A stretch of DNA of 36,272 bases from Helicobacter sp. 11-8110 (GTDB lineage Bacteria; Campylobacterota; Campylobacteria; Campylobacterales; Helicobacteraceae). The position numbers and the translations under genes were made by a program. Below, in pieces: positions 8,761-18,001 of this stretch (position 1 is its first letter; the number at the start of each line of letters is the position of its first letter). The stretch spans positions 1 to 36,272 of the forward strand of contig NZ_NHYL01000012.1 of the NCBI RefSeq assembly GCF_003288905.1, read 5' to 3'. Below the pieces are notes generated by a model, which saw only the letters and a list, made by a program, of their open reading frames with translations, did not search any database and was not told the origin of the DNA.

Positions 8761-9303
8761 TTAATTGGCTTTTGGCATTTTTATGTGTTTGTAGATTTTA
8801 AGACTAAGCGCACATAAAGTCGCAATAAGTAGTGAGTAATGGAGGGTGCTTAGAATCTTTTGTTGAGTAAGGATATGTAAAAGCGCAAGTAAGATTATCA
8901 AATAGACCCAAAAATACATTTTAAAGCGCCCAAAAAGATTTATCAAAGAAGCACAAAATACAAATATGCTTGTTAAAAAGCTAATGCCTCCCAAAATTAA
9001 AGAGTTTTCTGGAAGAATCTTTTGGAGTATTAATTTAATGTTTAATCCAAAATCCAAATAAACAAAAATAAGAAAATGCCAACTCATAGCAACAAAGGCT
9101 AGTAAGCCAAGTAATCTACCATAGGGATTTGGCAACCAAAGCCCAACAAAAAGCAAGGCAAAGGCAAAATACCCAGTGTAGAGATAGAGAGCTTCAAAGG
9201 AAAAATAGATGCCATAAAGAATCTGATTCTCTATGGATAAGATTCCATAAGAACCAAGGCAAAATAAAGCAAAAAGTGCAATGGATTCAATGATGATTTG
9301 CAT
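8761..9303 (-). CDS. msrQ: MsrQ-like heme membrane subunit of the MsrPQ methionine sulfoxide reductase
   Basis: A 180-residue protein with about six hydrophobic helices, whose start overlaps the msrP stop by one base. MsrQ carries electrons through b-type heme to MsrP, which repairs oxidised methionines in the periplasm. Histidines sit at 76 (AMSWHFLIF), 143 (LALLHIL) and 155. The usual His of the helix-5 motif LHRLVYL appears to be Tyr (YFWVYL). The call rests mainly on gene context plus helix pattern; direct sequence similarity to E. coli MsrQ looks weak. Confidence 0.75.
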   Translation of the reverse strand: MQIIIESIALFALFCLGSYGILSIENQILYGIYFSFEALYLYTGYFAFALLFVGLWLPNPYGRLLGLLAFVAMSWHFLIFVYLDFGLNIKLILQKILPENSLILGGISFLTSIFVFCASLINLFGRFKMYFWVYLIILLALLHILTQQKILSTLHYSLLIATLCALSLKIYKHIKMPKAN

Positions 9304-10235
9304 TAATAAAGCTTTGCCCTATCTAAGCCTTGATAAAAGTGTTCCACTTCTTTGGCATAACCATTGAGATAGAGAGTTTTAATCTGTCCTCTTTTACCAA
9401 TGACACGCTCACTGCTTTGCGACCATCTAGGGTGCGAGACTTCAGGATCTACATTGCCATAAAATCCATATTCTCTAGGGTTTTCTTCTTCCCAAGTAGA
9501 GATAGGTTTTTCTTTTAAGAATTCAATTTTATGAATACTTTTAATGGATTTATATCCATATTTCCAAGGCACAACTAAGCGCAGAGGTGCTCCATTTTGC
9601 GGAAGTAGAGGTTTTTGATACATTCCAACAGCTAGTAGCGTTAAGGGGTGCATCGCCTCATCAAGGCGCAAAACTTCTTTGTAAGGGAAATCAAGCAGCT
9701 GTATAATTCCCTGCATAGGAAATTGCTTAGGATCATAAAGTGTTGTAAAACGCATGTATTTGGCATCGCTATTTGGTTTTGCAAGCTCTATTAGCTCTCT
9801 TAGCTCAAAGCCAACCCAAGGGATAACCATACTCCAAGCTTCAACACAGCGGAAACGATACACTCTCTCAACCAAATGCACCTGCTTTAGCAAATCAGTA
9901 TAAGAAATGCTAAAAGGCTTTTCAATCTCACCTGCAATTTGAATCTCCCAAGGAGAAGTTTTTAGAGAGTGTGCTCTATTTTTGGGATCTGTTTTGGAGA
10001 ATCCAAACTCATAAAAATTATTATAGCTAGTTGCAATTTCTTCTTTGGTAAGCTCCAAATGCTCACCATTTAGTGCATACGCTTCTTCTTTGCTCATTCT
10101 TTTGAAGTCTAATCCTTCTTCCTTTAGCACTGCTGCTAGGAGATTATCGGCTAATAAGGCGCTTACCAGACTTCCAGCACCTAATTTTAAAAATCTTCTT
10201 CTAGCATTAAAAAGTCTCTCTGGTGTGATTTCCAT
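9303..10235 (-). CDS. msrP: Protein-methionine-sulfoxide reductase catalytic subunit MsrP (Tat-exported molybdoenzyme)
   Basis: The 310 residues start with a twin-arginine signal (RRRFLKLGAGSLVSALLA, from residue 12). The oxidoreductase molybdopterin domain follows, with the molybdenum-ligand cysteine in RFRCVEAWSMVIPWVG (C130). The C-terminal part has LRLVVPWKYGYKSIKSI, a hallmark of MsrP/YedY. It reduces methionine sulfoxide in periplasmic proteins. msrQ follows with a one-base overlap, so the pair is translationally linked. It is a separate unit from leuA upstream. Confidence 0.93.
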   Translation of the reverse strand: MEITPERLFNARRRFLKLGAGSLVSALLADNLLAAVLKEEGLDFKRMSKEEAYALNGEHLELTKEEIATSYNNFYEFGFSKTDPKNRAHSLKTSPWEIQIAGEIEKPFSISYTDLLKQVHLVERVYRFRCVEAWSMVIPWVGFELRELIELAKPNSDAKYMRFTTLYDPKQFPMQGIIQLLDFPYKEVLRLDEAMHPLTLLAVGMYQKPLLPQNGAPLRLVVPWKYGYKSIKSIHKIEFLKEKPISTWEEENPREYGFYGNVDPEVSHPRWSQSSERVIGKRGQIKTLYLNGYAKEVEHFYQGLDRAKLY

Positions 10236-10277
10236 TTTATATTCCTATTAGAACTTATTGTTTTAATGTTATAGATT

Positions 10278-11801
10278 TTACATTAAATTTTGCATCGAGA
10301 GATAGCTGTTTAATGCACCAATATATGCTTTAGCCGTTGCTTGCAAAGTATCTAAATGCAAACCATGACCAATAAATGCAGGTTTATTTGATTCAAACTC
10401 TACTTTAACAACAACTTTAGCCAAGGCATCTTTGCCCTCACTCACCGCTTCTACTTTGTAGTCTTTTAGGACGCCATTATAGCCGCTAACCCTATCAATG
10501 GTTTTTAAAATCGCATCAACGCTTCCATTTCCAATAGCAGCGTCAATGCGACTTCTACCATCTTTTTGGATAGAAATTGCAGCATAAGGCACACCATTAG
10601 AATCGCTACTAATTTGCAAACTAATTAATTCAAAGATTTGTGGAATTTTGCTAGTTTGATCAGTTAGGATAGAGCGAATATCCTCATCATAGATTTCTTT
10701 TTTCTTATCGCAAAGAATCTTAAATTTTTCAAAGGCATTATCAAGTTCTTCTTGTGAAATTTCATCAAATCCTAAACTTGCCAATTTATCTTTAAAAGCA
10801 GCTCTACCACTATGTTTGCCAAGCACCAAGCCATTTTCTTGCGGAATTCCAATATCGCTAGATTTCATAATCTCATAAGTTTCTGGGTGCTTTAACATAC
10901 CATCTTGATGGATTCCACTTTCATGAGCAAACGCATTTTTACCTACAATAGCTTTGTTGGGCTGTGGTCTAATGCCTGTAATGTCTGCAACAAGTTTGCT
11001 AGTAGCATAAATTTCTTTGGTTTTGATTCTTGTATCTAGATTACCAAAAACATCTTTGCGCGTTTTTAGAATCATAACTACTTCTTCTAAGGCTGTGTTT
11101 CCTGCACGCTCTCCAAGTCCATTAATTGTGCATTCAAGCTGTCTTGCACCATTTTGAATCCCTGCAATAGAATTAGAGACTGCCAAGCCTAAGTCATTGT
11201 GGCAATGCACTGATAAAATCGCACGATCACCAACGCAAGCTTTCATTTCTCTTATCATTTCTCCAATTTCATTAGGCAAACGATAACCCACTGTATCAGG
11301 GAGATTAAGTGTTGTTGCTCCTACTTCAATCACCGCTAAAGCAACTTCCTTTAAAAACCCAATATCACTACGACACGCATCTTCGCAACTAAACTCTATA
11401 TCTTCACACAAGCTTCTTGCAAGTTTGACAGCTTCTATGGCGCGTTTAATGACTTCATCGGGTTGCATTTTGAGCTTGTATTCCATGTGTATGGGGCTTG
11501 TTGCAATAAAAGTGTGGATTCGCTTATGTTTTGCCTTTTCTAGTGCTTTTGCAGCTAATTCAATGTCTTTTGGAACAGCTCGCGCAAGGGAGCATATGGT
11601 GCTTTCTTTGAGTGTTTCAGAGATTCTTGAAATCGCTTCAAAATCTCCAGGGCTAGCTGCGGCAAAACCTGCTTCAATAATATCTACACCCAATTTTTCT
11701 AATTGCAAAGCAAGTTTGACTTTTTCTTCTGTATTCATTGAAGCGCCAGGGCTTTGCTCACCATCTCTTAAAGTGGTATCAAAAATTTTTATCATTTCCA
11801 T
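10278..11801 (-). CDS. leuA: 2-isopropylmalate synthase
   Basis: LeuA condenses 2-oxoisovalerate with acetyl-CoA, the first step of leucine synthesis. The 507 residues show the DRE-TIM N-terminus ([14 protein letters not shown]), the metal-binding [11 protein letters not shown], and [22 protein letters not shown]-terminal leucine-sensing domain starts at about residue 385. AAGGA lies 7 nt before ATG 11801. It stands alone on the minus strand, about 7 kb from leuD-leuB and in the opposite direction. No leader peptide or attenuator is visible in the 135 bp upstream. Confidence 0.96.
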   Translation of the reverse strand: MEMIKIFDTTLRDGEQSPGASMNTEEKVKLALQLEKLGVDIIEAGFAAASPGDFEAISRISETLKESTICSLARAVPKDIELAAKALEKAKHKRIHTFIATSPIHMEYKLKMQPDEVIKRAIEAVKLARSLCEDIEFSCEDACRSDIGFLKEVALAVIEVGATTLNLPDTVGYRLPNEIGEMIREMKACVGDRAILSVHCHNDLGLAVSNSIAGIQNGARQLECTINGLGERAGNTALEEVVMILKTRKDVFGNLDTRIKTKEIYATSKLVADITGIRPQPNKAIVGKNAFAHESGIHQDGMLKHPETYEIMKSSDIGIPQENGLVLGKHSGRAAFKDKLASLGFDEISQEELDNAFEKFKILCDKKKEIYDEDIRSILTDQTSKIPQIFELISLQISSDSNGVPYAAISIQKDGRSRIDAAIGNGSVDAILKTIDRVSGYNGVLKDYKVEAVSEGKDALAKVVVKVEFESNKPAFIGHGLHLDTLQATAKAYIGALNSYLSMQNLM

Positions 11802-11936
11802 TAGTATATCCTTAAAAAAATTATATTCATTATTTTTGAAAAGCGAGAATTAAATATCAGATTCCCAGCGGTAGTAGTAATGATAGAGTTAAAAGATTTT
11901 TATATGCATTACCATAATGTCGCGTGTAAGACATTC

Positions 11937-12668
11937 TCATTTTCTTTTCTCCATAAAATGCTTAGTGAGATAATATAAGGCTCTACTAGGACCAAAAAGG
12001 ACATAGCAAGTGATTAGAATCGTAATGCTTAAGATAGGATAAGCAAAGAGAATTGCCAAAATTATCATCAAAAAAACAATGATTTTACCAAAACTTATTT
12101 TTTCAAAATTTAATTTTTTAAAACTAGGATAGCGAATGTTACTCACCATTAACAAAGCCACTATTAAACTTGCTATTAATAAAAATGGTGAGATTATTTT
12201 TGGATTTTCAAAGTATTTTTGAAGGTATCCCATTTCAAGCAATAACCAACTAACTACAAAAACCGCTGCAGCAGGAATGGGTAATCCTATAAAAACATTG
12301 GGTTCATTTTGGCTAGTTGTTACATTAAATCGCGCAAGTCTAATTGCCCCAAAAACCACATAAAGTCCAGAGACAACGATTCCTAGCTTCCCATACATAT
12401 AGCCAATATAAGTAAATAAAATCATAGCAGGTGCTACGCCAAAAGCTACAATATCAGCCAATGAATCAAACTCCACACCAAATTTACTTGTGGTGCCAGT
12501 TAGTCTTGCAACACGCCCATCTAATCCATCAAAGATTAAGCTTAATAACACAAGCCAACAAGCCAATTGGAATCTCCCCATTGTTGCATAGGTAATGCTT
12601 AGGACTCCAAGATAAATACTTGCCCCTGTGAAAAAATTTGGCAAAATATACAAAGGATCAATTTTCAT
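11937..12668 (-). CDS. pssA: CDP-diacylglycerol-serine O-phosphatidyltransferase
   Basis: PssA makes phosphatidylserine from CDP-diacylglycerol and serine in the inner membrane. The 243 residues contain the CDP-alcohol phosphotransferase signature DGLDGRVARLTGTTSKFGVE followed by FDSLAD, which supplies the D-D-G-A-R-G-D-D metal/CDP site. Several transmembrane helices follow. Its start overlaps the stop of the PSD-like gene by one base. That pairing fits phosphatidylethanolamine synthesis, although the PSD-like partner may not be catalytic. Confidence 0.95.
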   Translation of the reverse strand: MKIDPLYILPNFFTGASIYLGVLSITYATMGRFQLACWLVLLSLIFDGLDGRVARLTGTTSKFGVEFDSLADIVAFGVAPAMILFTYIGYMYGKLGIVVSGLYVVFGAIRLARFNVTTSQNEPNVFIGLPIPAAAVFVVSWLLLEMGYLQKYFENPKIISPFLLIASLIVALLMVSNIRYPSFKKLNFEKISFGKIIVFLMIILAILFAYPILSITILITCYVLFGPSRALYYLTKHFMEKRK

Positions 12669-13270
12669 TAGCGGACATACCCCACTATACTAGAGCCAGC
12701 TAAGATTTTATCGCCTATGGAGACTTTAATTTCTACATTTTTGGGTAATTGTAATTTAGCAATTCCTTTTAAAAAAAAGCCAATTCGCTCTCCTTCTCTA
12801 AAATTAGAATCGTTAAAATAAATAAAAAGATTGCGCGGACAGATTTTGGGATACAAAATGAGTGAAGTATGATTTTTAGACTTGCCAAACTCCAAGCATA
12901 TTTTCTCGCCTGTTGATTCTTGAGCATTGGCTAAGCCACGGATATGATAGACTTTTTTGGCTACGCCATTAAAAGGCATTCGTATCAATCCGCAAAAGCA
13001 AATGGGCTTTTTGATTGTTATTAAGAGATTATTCTCTTGGTTTTCTATGTGAGTGATGATTCCATCAATGGGTGCTAAAATGACATCTTCTGAAATGTCT
13101 TGTGCGATTCTTTCAGGATTATAATAAAAATAAAGAAAGGATAATAAAAATGCAAAAGCCAAAAAGCCAATGAATTTCCAACTCAATAACCAACAAAAAA
13201 ATAACACAATTAAAGTGATAATAATAGGCTTCCAACCTTCTTTTGCAATAATTTGTGTTGTTGTTTTCAA
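12668..13270 (-). CDS. Phosphatidylserine decarboxylase-like protein (possibly inactive)
   Basis: This 200-residue protein has two N-terminal membrane helices (about 15-50), then a PSD-like beta domain: ILAPIDGIITHIE, FCGLIRMPFNGVAKKVYHIRG and FREGERIGFFLKGIAKLQLP. PSDs of this short class normally have a Gly-Ser self-cleavage site about 30 residues from the C-terminus that makes the pyruvoyl cofactor. Here the aligned stretch is FFLKGIAKLQLP (165-176), with no serine. A late AGSSIVGYV (191-199) aligns with the family's AGET-like end, not with the active site. It sits between ftsH and pssA; from memory H. pylori has a similar gene here. It may be a membrane partner of PssA rather than an enzyme. 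Confidence 0.75.
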   Translation of the reverse strand: MKTTTQIIAKEGWKPIIITLIVLFFCWLLSWKFIGFLAFAFLLSFLYFYYNPERIAQDISEDVILAPIDGIITHIENQENNLLITIKKPICFCGLIRMPFNGVAKKVYHIRGLANAQESTGEKICLEFGKSKNHTSLILYPKICPRNLFIYFNDSNFREGERIGFFLKGIAKLQLPKNVEIKVSIGDKILAGSSIVGYVR

Positions 13271-13282
13271 TATGGCTCCTTT

Positions 13283-15214
13283 TTAGGCTTCCTCTTTTTC
13301 TTCTTTAATAATTCTACTTTCTAAATTATGAGCCTTTTCATACTCCGTAATGATTTCTCGCACTTTCTCCCCATCAATATTTTCTTTTTCAAAAAGTTCT
13401 TTAACGATATTTTCAATAGCTTCTCTATAAGTTTCTAGTGATTCTTTTACAGCTTCAAAACGCTCATTAAGAATAGTTTTAATATAAGAATCCATTTTTT
13501 GTGCCATTTCCTCGCTATATTCTCTTGTGCTACCTAATCCACCATTTAAAAAAACATTGCGTTGTTTCTCTAGCACCATAAGCCCAGCTACATCAGTCAT
13601 TCCATAATAGCTTACCATAGCTTTAATAATGTCTGTGGCTCTCTCTAAGTCATTACTAGCTCCGGTAGAAATTTCGCCTAAAAATACCGCTTCAGCCGCC
13701 CTTCCTCCGAGTAAAACATCCACTTCAGCAAGTAGTTCGTGCTTTTGCATCAGATATTTGTTTTCTTCAGGCGTATTAAGTGTGTATCCAAGCGCTGCCA
13801 AACCGCGTGGAATAATAGATACTTTGGTTACCTTTTTTGCCCCTTTAGTGATTTCTGCTATAAGTGCGTGTCCGCTTTCGTGGTAGGCAACGATTTTTTT
13901 CTCTTTTGGAGAGATTCTACGAGATTTTTTCTCCAATCCTGCAATACTTCTTTCCACTGCTTCTAAAAAGTCGCTTTGTTCAACTTCTTTTTTATCGTTT
14001 CTTCCTGCAAGAAGTGCGGCTTCATTAACAATATTAGCCAAGTCTGCTCCTGCAAGTCCGGCTGTTAGTTTTGAAACTTCAAATAAATCAACATTGCGAG
14101 CAAGTTTGATATTTTTGATATGCACTTTTAGAATCTCCACTCTACCTTCAAAATCAGGTTTATCTACTAAAACTTGCCTATCAAATCTACCTGGACGCAA
14201 GAGAGCAGGATCTAAAACTTCAGGTCGGTTAGTTGCCGCAAGCACGATAACAGGGGAGGAATCAGAATTAAATCCATCCATTTCGGCTAAAAGTTGATTG
14301 AGTGTTTGTTCGCGCTCATCATTTCCTCCACCCACCATTCCATTAGCGCGACTTTTACCAATGGCATCAATTTCATCAATAAAGATGATGCTTGGTGCTT
14401 CTTTTTTAGCATTTTCAAACAGGTCTCTTACTCTACTTGCCCCAACACCTACGAACATTTCAATGAAGCTACTTCCGCTAACTGAAAAAAATGGAACATT
14501 GGCTTCACCTGCTACAGCTTTTGCAAGAAGTGTTTTACCTGTTCCTGGAGGTCCCACTAATAGAACACCTTTAGGTATTTTAGCCCCAAGTGCAGCGTAA
14601 CGCTCAGGATTCTTTAGAAAATCTACAATCTCTACTACTTCATCTTTAGCTTCTGCATTTCCTGCCATATCATCAAATTTAACATTAGGTTTTTCTGAAT
14701 TGACAAGCTTTCTTGAGCTTCCAAATCCCAATATTCCACTTCCCATATTTTTTTGCATACGATTGGCCAAGAACATCCAAATTGCAAAGAAAATAAAGAT
14801 GGGTAATACCCAACCAAAGAGCATATCGCTAAGCCAATTACTCTCGCTATAGCCAGTGTATTCCACACCTTTTTCATCTAGCAAAGGAATTAGCGTATTA
14901 TCCGGACTTACTCTTTGAGCATTATAGACAATTTTTCCATTTTCGTTGTTTGAAGTTGCCTTGATATTGGTTTGTCCAATGGCAACAAAATCCACTTGTT
15001 TATTTTCAATGAGTTTTTTTAGCTCATAATAGTTGATAGTTTTAGTAGTATTTGCACCGCTTAGTCTGCTTACTTCGCCATTTGGGGACATGAAGCGAAA
15101 AACAACAATAGCAATGATTGCAAAAATAACAAACATCAAAAGAGGATTCTGATTGAAAAAATTATTAGGTTTTTTATCTTGTGGTTGATTTTGATTATTG
15201 TCTTGTCGTTGCAT
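13283..15214 (-). CDS. ftsH: ATP-dependent zinc metalloprotease FtsH
   Basis: FtsH is the membrane AAA+ protease that removes damaged membrane proteins and short-lived cytosolic ones. I chose ATG 15214 (643 aa) because AAGGATAATA lies just upstream and the start abuts the prmA stop; an in-frame start at 15253 would overlap prmA. Two membrane helices lie at about 25-41 and 130-150. Walker A GPPGTGKT is at 221-228, Walker B IIFIDEID at 276-283, and the second region of homology with RPGRFDR follows. The zinc site HESGH is at 445-449. The N-terminus is rich in Asn and Gln. Confidence 0.97.
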   Translation of the reverse strand: MQRQDNNQNQPQDKKPNNFFNQNPLLMFVIFAIIAIVVFRFMSPNGEVSRLSGANTTKTINYYELKKLIENKQVDFVAIGQTNIKATSNNENGKIVYNAQRVSPDNTLIPLLDEKGVEYTGYSESNWLSDMLFGWVLPIFIFFAIWMFLANRMQKNMGSGILGFGSSRKLVNSEKPNVKFDDMAGNAEAKDEVVEIVDFLKNPERYAALGAKIPKGVLLVGPPGTGKTLLAKAVAGEANVPFFSVSGSSFIEMFVGVGASRVRDLFENAKKEAPSIIFIDEIDAIGKSRANGMVGGGNDEREQTLNQLLAEMDGFNSDSSPVIVLAATNRPEVLDPALLRPGRFDRQVLVDKPDFEGRVEILKVHIKNIKLARNVDLFEVSKLTAGLAGADLANIVNEAALLAGRNDKKEVEQSDFLEAVERSIAGLEKKSRRISPKEKKIVAYHESGHALIAEITKGAKKVTKVSIIPRGLAALGYTLNTPEENKYLMQKHELLAEVDVLLGGRAAEAVFLGEISTGASNDLERATDIIKAMVSYYGMTDVAGLMVLEKQRNVFLNGGLGSTREYSEEMAQKMDSYIKTILNERFEAVKESLETYREAIENIVKELFEKENIDGEKVREIITEYEKAHNLESRIIKEEKEEA

Positions 15215-15216
15215 TA

Positions 15217-16050
15217 TTATCCTTGTATTTTTTTGAAGGTTAAAGTTACCCATTCTTGATGATTATTTTGGGTAAGCAATTCTAAGTTTTTAAACTTATC
15301 AAGGACTTTTTTTGTATATTTTTCTAAAATCCCTGATAAGATTAATATCCCATCTTGTTTAACATACGAATCTAAAGGCAATGCTACAATAATGTCGGCT
15401 AGAATGTTAGCAACTACAACATCAAAGCAATCTTTTTTGTCAGCTATTTTGTCAATGGATCCCAAGAAAACTCTATCTAAAGTAAGATTGTTTTTTTTGG
15501 CATTGTCTTTGGTGGCATTCACTGCTATTTCATCAGTGTCGCAGCACCAAACTTCGGCACCACTTTTTTTAGCAGCAATAGCCAAGATTCCACTTCCACA
15601 GCCTACATCTAGGAGAGTTTTATTTTCTAAAGAGAGTTTATTAAGTGCTTCTAGGCAACCAAAAGTGCTACCATGATGCCCACTTCCAAAGGCTAGTGCA
15701 GGTTCAATAATGAGATTGAGTTTATCGGTTTTGGGAGAAAACCAAGGGGGATAAATATAATATTTTCCACATTCAATGGGTTGTATGGAATCGCGATATT
15801 TTGTGATCCAATCTTCATTTTTTTGAGTGCTTGATTCAAATTCAAGATGAATTTTTTCTTGCATAAGATCTTCAAGCTCTTTGCTATAGCTTTCTAATTG
15901 CTTTTGAATGGTATTGATGTCTTGATGAGTGCGAATAATAAAGCCATTTTCAATTTCTTCAATGGCTTCTTTGGTGATTTCTAATGCCTTATTCTCAAAA
16001 AGCCATAAAAATTTATCAACTTTGATATTGAGGCAATTATAAGATCCCAT
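15217..16050 (-). CDS. prmA: Ribosomal protein L11 methyltransferase
   Basis: PrmA methylates ribosomal protein L11. The 277 residues have a divergent N-terminal L11-recognition part and a class I methyltransferase fold. The latter has GSGHHGSTFGCLEAL, the SAM-binding LLDVGCGSGILAIAAKKSGA and the downstream VVANILADIIV. It lies 3 nt after cheY and directly before ftsH, an order I recall from H. pylori. A link between these genes beyond co-transcription is not evident. Confidence 0.93.
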   Translation of the reverse strand: MGSYNCLNIKVDKFLWLFENKALEITKEAIEEIENGFIIRTHQDINTIQKQLESYSKELEDLMQEKIHLEFESSTQKNEDWITKYRDSIQPIECGKYYIYPPWFSPKTDKLNLIIEPALAFGSGHHGSTFGCLEALNKLSLENKTLLDVGCGSGILAIAAKKSGAEVWCCDTDEIAVNATKDNAKKNNLTLDRVFLGSIDKIADKKDCFDVVVANILADIIVALPLDSYVKQDGILILSGILEKYTKKVLDKFKNLELLTQNNHQEWVTLTFKKIQG

Positions 16051-16052
16051 TG

Positions 16053-16427
16053 TTAGTCATTTACACCTAATACAACTTCTAATTTTTCTTTTAGAACTTG
16101 CGGGGTAAATGGTTTGACTATGTAGTTATTGACCCCTGCTTTGAGAGCTGTAATAACCTCTGCTTTTCCTCCCTCTGTGGTAACCATAATAATAGGAATA
16201 TCTTTAAATCTCTCATCGGCACGAACTTTTTTAACTAAGTCTAAACCATTCATTTCAGGCATATTCCAATCGGTGATCAAAACTTTTACATCAGGATTAG
16301 CATTCATCTGATCCCAACCTTCAAGACCATTTTCTCCCTCTAAAATATCATTATAACCTAATCTTGCAAGTGTGTTTTTTATGATTCTTCTCATCGTAGA
16401 ACTATCATCAACAACAACCATTTTCAA
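16053..16427 (-). CDS. cheY: Chemotaxis response regulator CheY
   Basis: A single receiver domain of 124 residues. It has the acidic pocket D7-D8, phosphoacceptor D53 (TDWNMPEMNGLDL), T83 and K105 (VKPFTP), all in CheY positions. Phosphorylated by CheA, it binds the flagellar switch. The start is TTG at 16427: AAGGAG lies 6 nt upstream, and MKMVVVDDSSTMRRI matches the family start; ATG 16421 would lose two residues. A TATAAT sits about 47 nt upstream. It is the first gene of the cheY-prmA-ftsH run. Confidence 0.96.
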   Translation of the reverse strand: MKMVVVDDSSTMRRIIKNTLARLGYNDILEGENGLEGWDQMNANPDVKVLITDWNMPEMNGLDLVKKVRADERFKDIPIIMVTTEGGKAEVITALKAGVNNYIVKPFTPQVLKEKLEVVLGVND

Positions 16428-16473
16428 AGCAAACTCCTTATTACTAGCTAAAAATAAATTTCACTACAAAAAT

Positions 16474-16479
16474 ATTATA
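16474..16479 (-). promoter_or_regulatory. -10 element of the cheY promoter
   Basis: TATAAT on the minus strand, about 47 nt before the cheY TTG, within an A/T-rich 111-bp gap after hisA. No clear -35 is visible. It probably drives cheY-prmA-ftsH. Confidence 0.5.
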
Positions 16480-16538
16480 ATATCATAGCAAAATTTACCA
16501 TAAGCTACAATTAAATTTTTTGATCCCACGGGATTTTG

Positions 16539-17246
16539 TTATTTAAATTTTCTAAAGGCTTCTTTTAGATCAAGCTTTTTTTCATAGAAAGCTTTGCCTG
16601 CAATTACGCCATCTATTTTAGAAAGATAGAGCTTCTCTAGGTCTTCTAGGCACGATAATCCACCACTTGCAAGAGTAAATTTACCGCTACTTTGGGCGAT
16701 TTCTTTGGTAAAATCAATATTGATTCCATTAAGCATTCCATCATTGCTAATATCTGTGCAAATAATCGCTTCTATAGGGCTGTTTTGAAATTCTTTTGCA
16801 AATTCACTTGCAAGCACTCTACCCACCTGATCCCAACCTTCTGTGGCAACTTTTCCATCTTTGGCATCAATCCCAATGATAATAGGATATTTTTGTGCCA
16901 TTTCTTTGGCAAACTTAGGATCTTTTAGGGCAATGGAGCCTAGTATGATTCGATTTACCCCAAGATTTAAGTATTCTTTAATAGTCTCTTCATTGCGGAT
17001 TCCACCACCAATTTCAATTTTGAGTGTGGAATTTTTGGCGATATTTTCTATCACTGCTTTATTTTGTGGTTTGCCACAAAAGGCTCCATCTAAATCAACA
17101 ATGTGTAAATATTCTGCGCCCATTTCTTCAAAAATCTTTACCACTTCTAAAGGATTTTTATAATAAATTTTGGCACTTTCCATTTTGCCTTGCATAAGCC
17201 TTACAACACAGCCTTCTTTTAAATCAATTGCTGGAATAATTTGCAT
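16539..17246 (-). CDS. hisA: HisA, phosphoribosylformimino-AICAR-phosphate isomerase
   Basis: HisA isomerises ProFAR to PRFAR in histidine synthesis. I start at ATG 17246 (235 aa): AAGGA lies 6 nt upstream and the protein then begins MQIIPAIDLKEGCVVRL, the standard HisA start with catalytic D8. A frame-open ATG at 17312 would add 22 unrelated residues. Other signatures are IEIGGGIRNEE and the second half-barrel CTDISNDGMLNG with the partner aspartate. hisH is upstream with a 141-bp gap containing two TATAAT elements. Confidence 0.95.
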   Translation of the reverse strand: MQIIPAIDLKEGCVVRLMQGKMESAKIYYKNPLEVVKIFEEMGAEYLHIVDLDGAFCGKPQNKAVIENIAKNSTLKIEIGGGIRNEETIKEYLNLGVNRIILGSIALKDPKFAKEMAQKYPIIIGIDAKDGKVATEGWDQVGRVLASEFAKEFQNSPIEAIICTDISNDGMLNGINIDFTKEIAQSSGKFTLASGGLSCLEDLEKLYLSKIDGVIAGKAFYEKKLDLKEAFRKFK

Positions 17247-17297
17247 TTTTTGTCCTTGAAAGTTCCGCAACACATTAAGTGAAAAATTAATCGCAAA

Positions 17298-17303
17298 ATT
17301 ATA
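17298..17303 (-). promoter_or_regulatory. -10 element upstream of hisA
   Basis: TATAAT on the minus strand, 52 nt before the hisA ATG; a second TATAAT lies at 17347-17342. Either could start an hisA transcript independent of hisH. -35 boxes are weak. Confidence 0.45.
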
Positions 17304-17387
17304 TAGGAACATATCTATTTTTTTGCTTTAAACAAAAAGAGATTATATTCTATATAAGTCTAATTGCGCGTAAAACATAGGGTTAGA

Positions 17388-17999
17388 TTAAGAAAATTTG
17401 AGAAAATTTTCTAAAATTTTTAAGCCTATATTGTGAGACTTTTCAGGGTGCGGCTGAATCCCAAAGAGATTATCTTTCTGCACCAAGGCTGCAAAATCTA
17501 CTCCATAATGGCTTATTCCGATGGCATTTTTAAAATCACCCAAGTAATAACTATGTACAAAATACAAATAAAAATTTTCTTCTAAGTCTTTTGTAAGCGG
17601 GCTATTTTGGGTTTTATAGACAAGATTCCACCCCATATGTGGAATCTTCTCATCTTCTTTGAGTAGCTTTTTGTCAAATTTTATAATTTCGCCCTCTATC
17701 AAACCAAGTCCAAAATGCTCCCCAAACTCATAACTTTTTTGGAATAAAAGTTGCATTCCAAGGCAGATTCCAAGCAAAGGTTTTCCATTTTTTGCAAATT
17801 CTAAAATCGATTCTTTCATACCACTTTTTTCTAGATTTTCCATAGCTTCACCAAAGGCTCCAACACCAGGGAGTATTAATCGATCATAGTTTTTAAGCTC
17901 AGCAGGATTAGATTCAATTCTAACTTTTCCCCCAAGCTTTAAAATAGCATTTTGCACACTTGCTAGGTTTCCGCTATTATAGTCAATAATCCCAAGCAT
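17388..17999 (-). CDS. hisH: Imidazole glycerol phosphate synthase glutaminase subunit
   Basis: HisH releases ammonia from glutamine and channels it to HisF. The 203 residues form a class I amidotransferase: nucleophile C79 in LLGICLGMQLLF, oxyanion region LILPGVGAFGEAM, and the His-Glu pair H184/E186 in GIQPHPEKSH. hisF is not in the window. The gene begins two bases after the stop of the Cache-domain gene upstream, so both are likely on one transcript. Confidence 0.96.
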   Translation of the reverse strand: MLGIIDYNSGNLASVQNAILKLGGKVRIESNPAELKNYDRLILPGVGAFGEAMENLEKSGMKESILEFAKNGKPLLGICLGMQLLFQKSYEFGEHFGLGLIEGEIIKFDKKLLKEDEKIPHMGWNLVYKTQNSPLTKDLEENFYLYFVHSYYLGDFKNAIGISHYGVDFAALVQKDNLFGIQPHPEKSHNIGLKILENFLKFS

Positions 18000-18001
18000 C
18001 T

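Noticed and set aside
11425-11853. 142-codon plus-strand frame opposite the 5' part of leuA
   Set aside because: It is fully antisense to leuA with no own ribosome site.
12679-12693. AGSS near the C-terminus of the PSD-like protein as the catalytic site
   Set aside because: Only six or seven residues follow it; in short PSDs the Gly-Ser lies about 30 residues from the end, and this stretch aligns with the family's terminal AGET-like strand.
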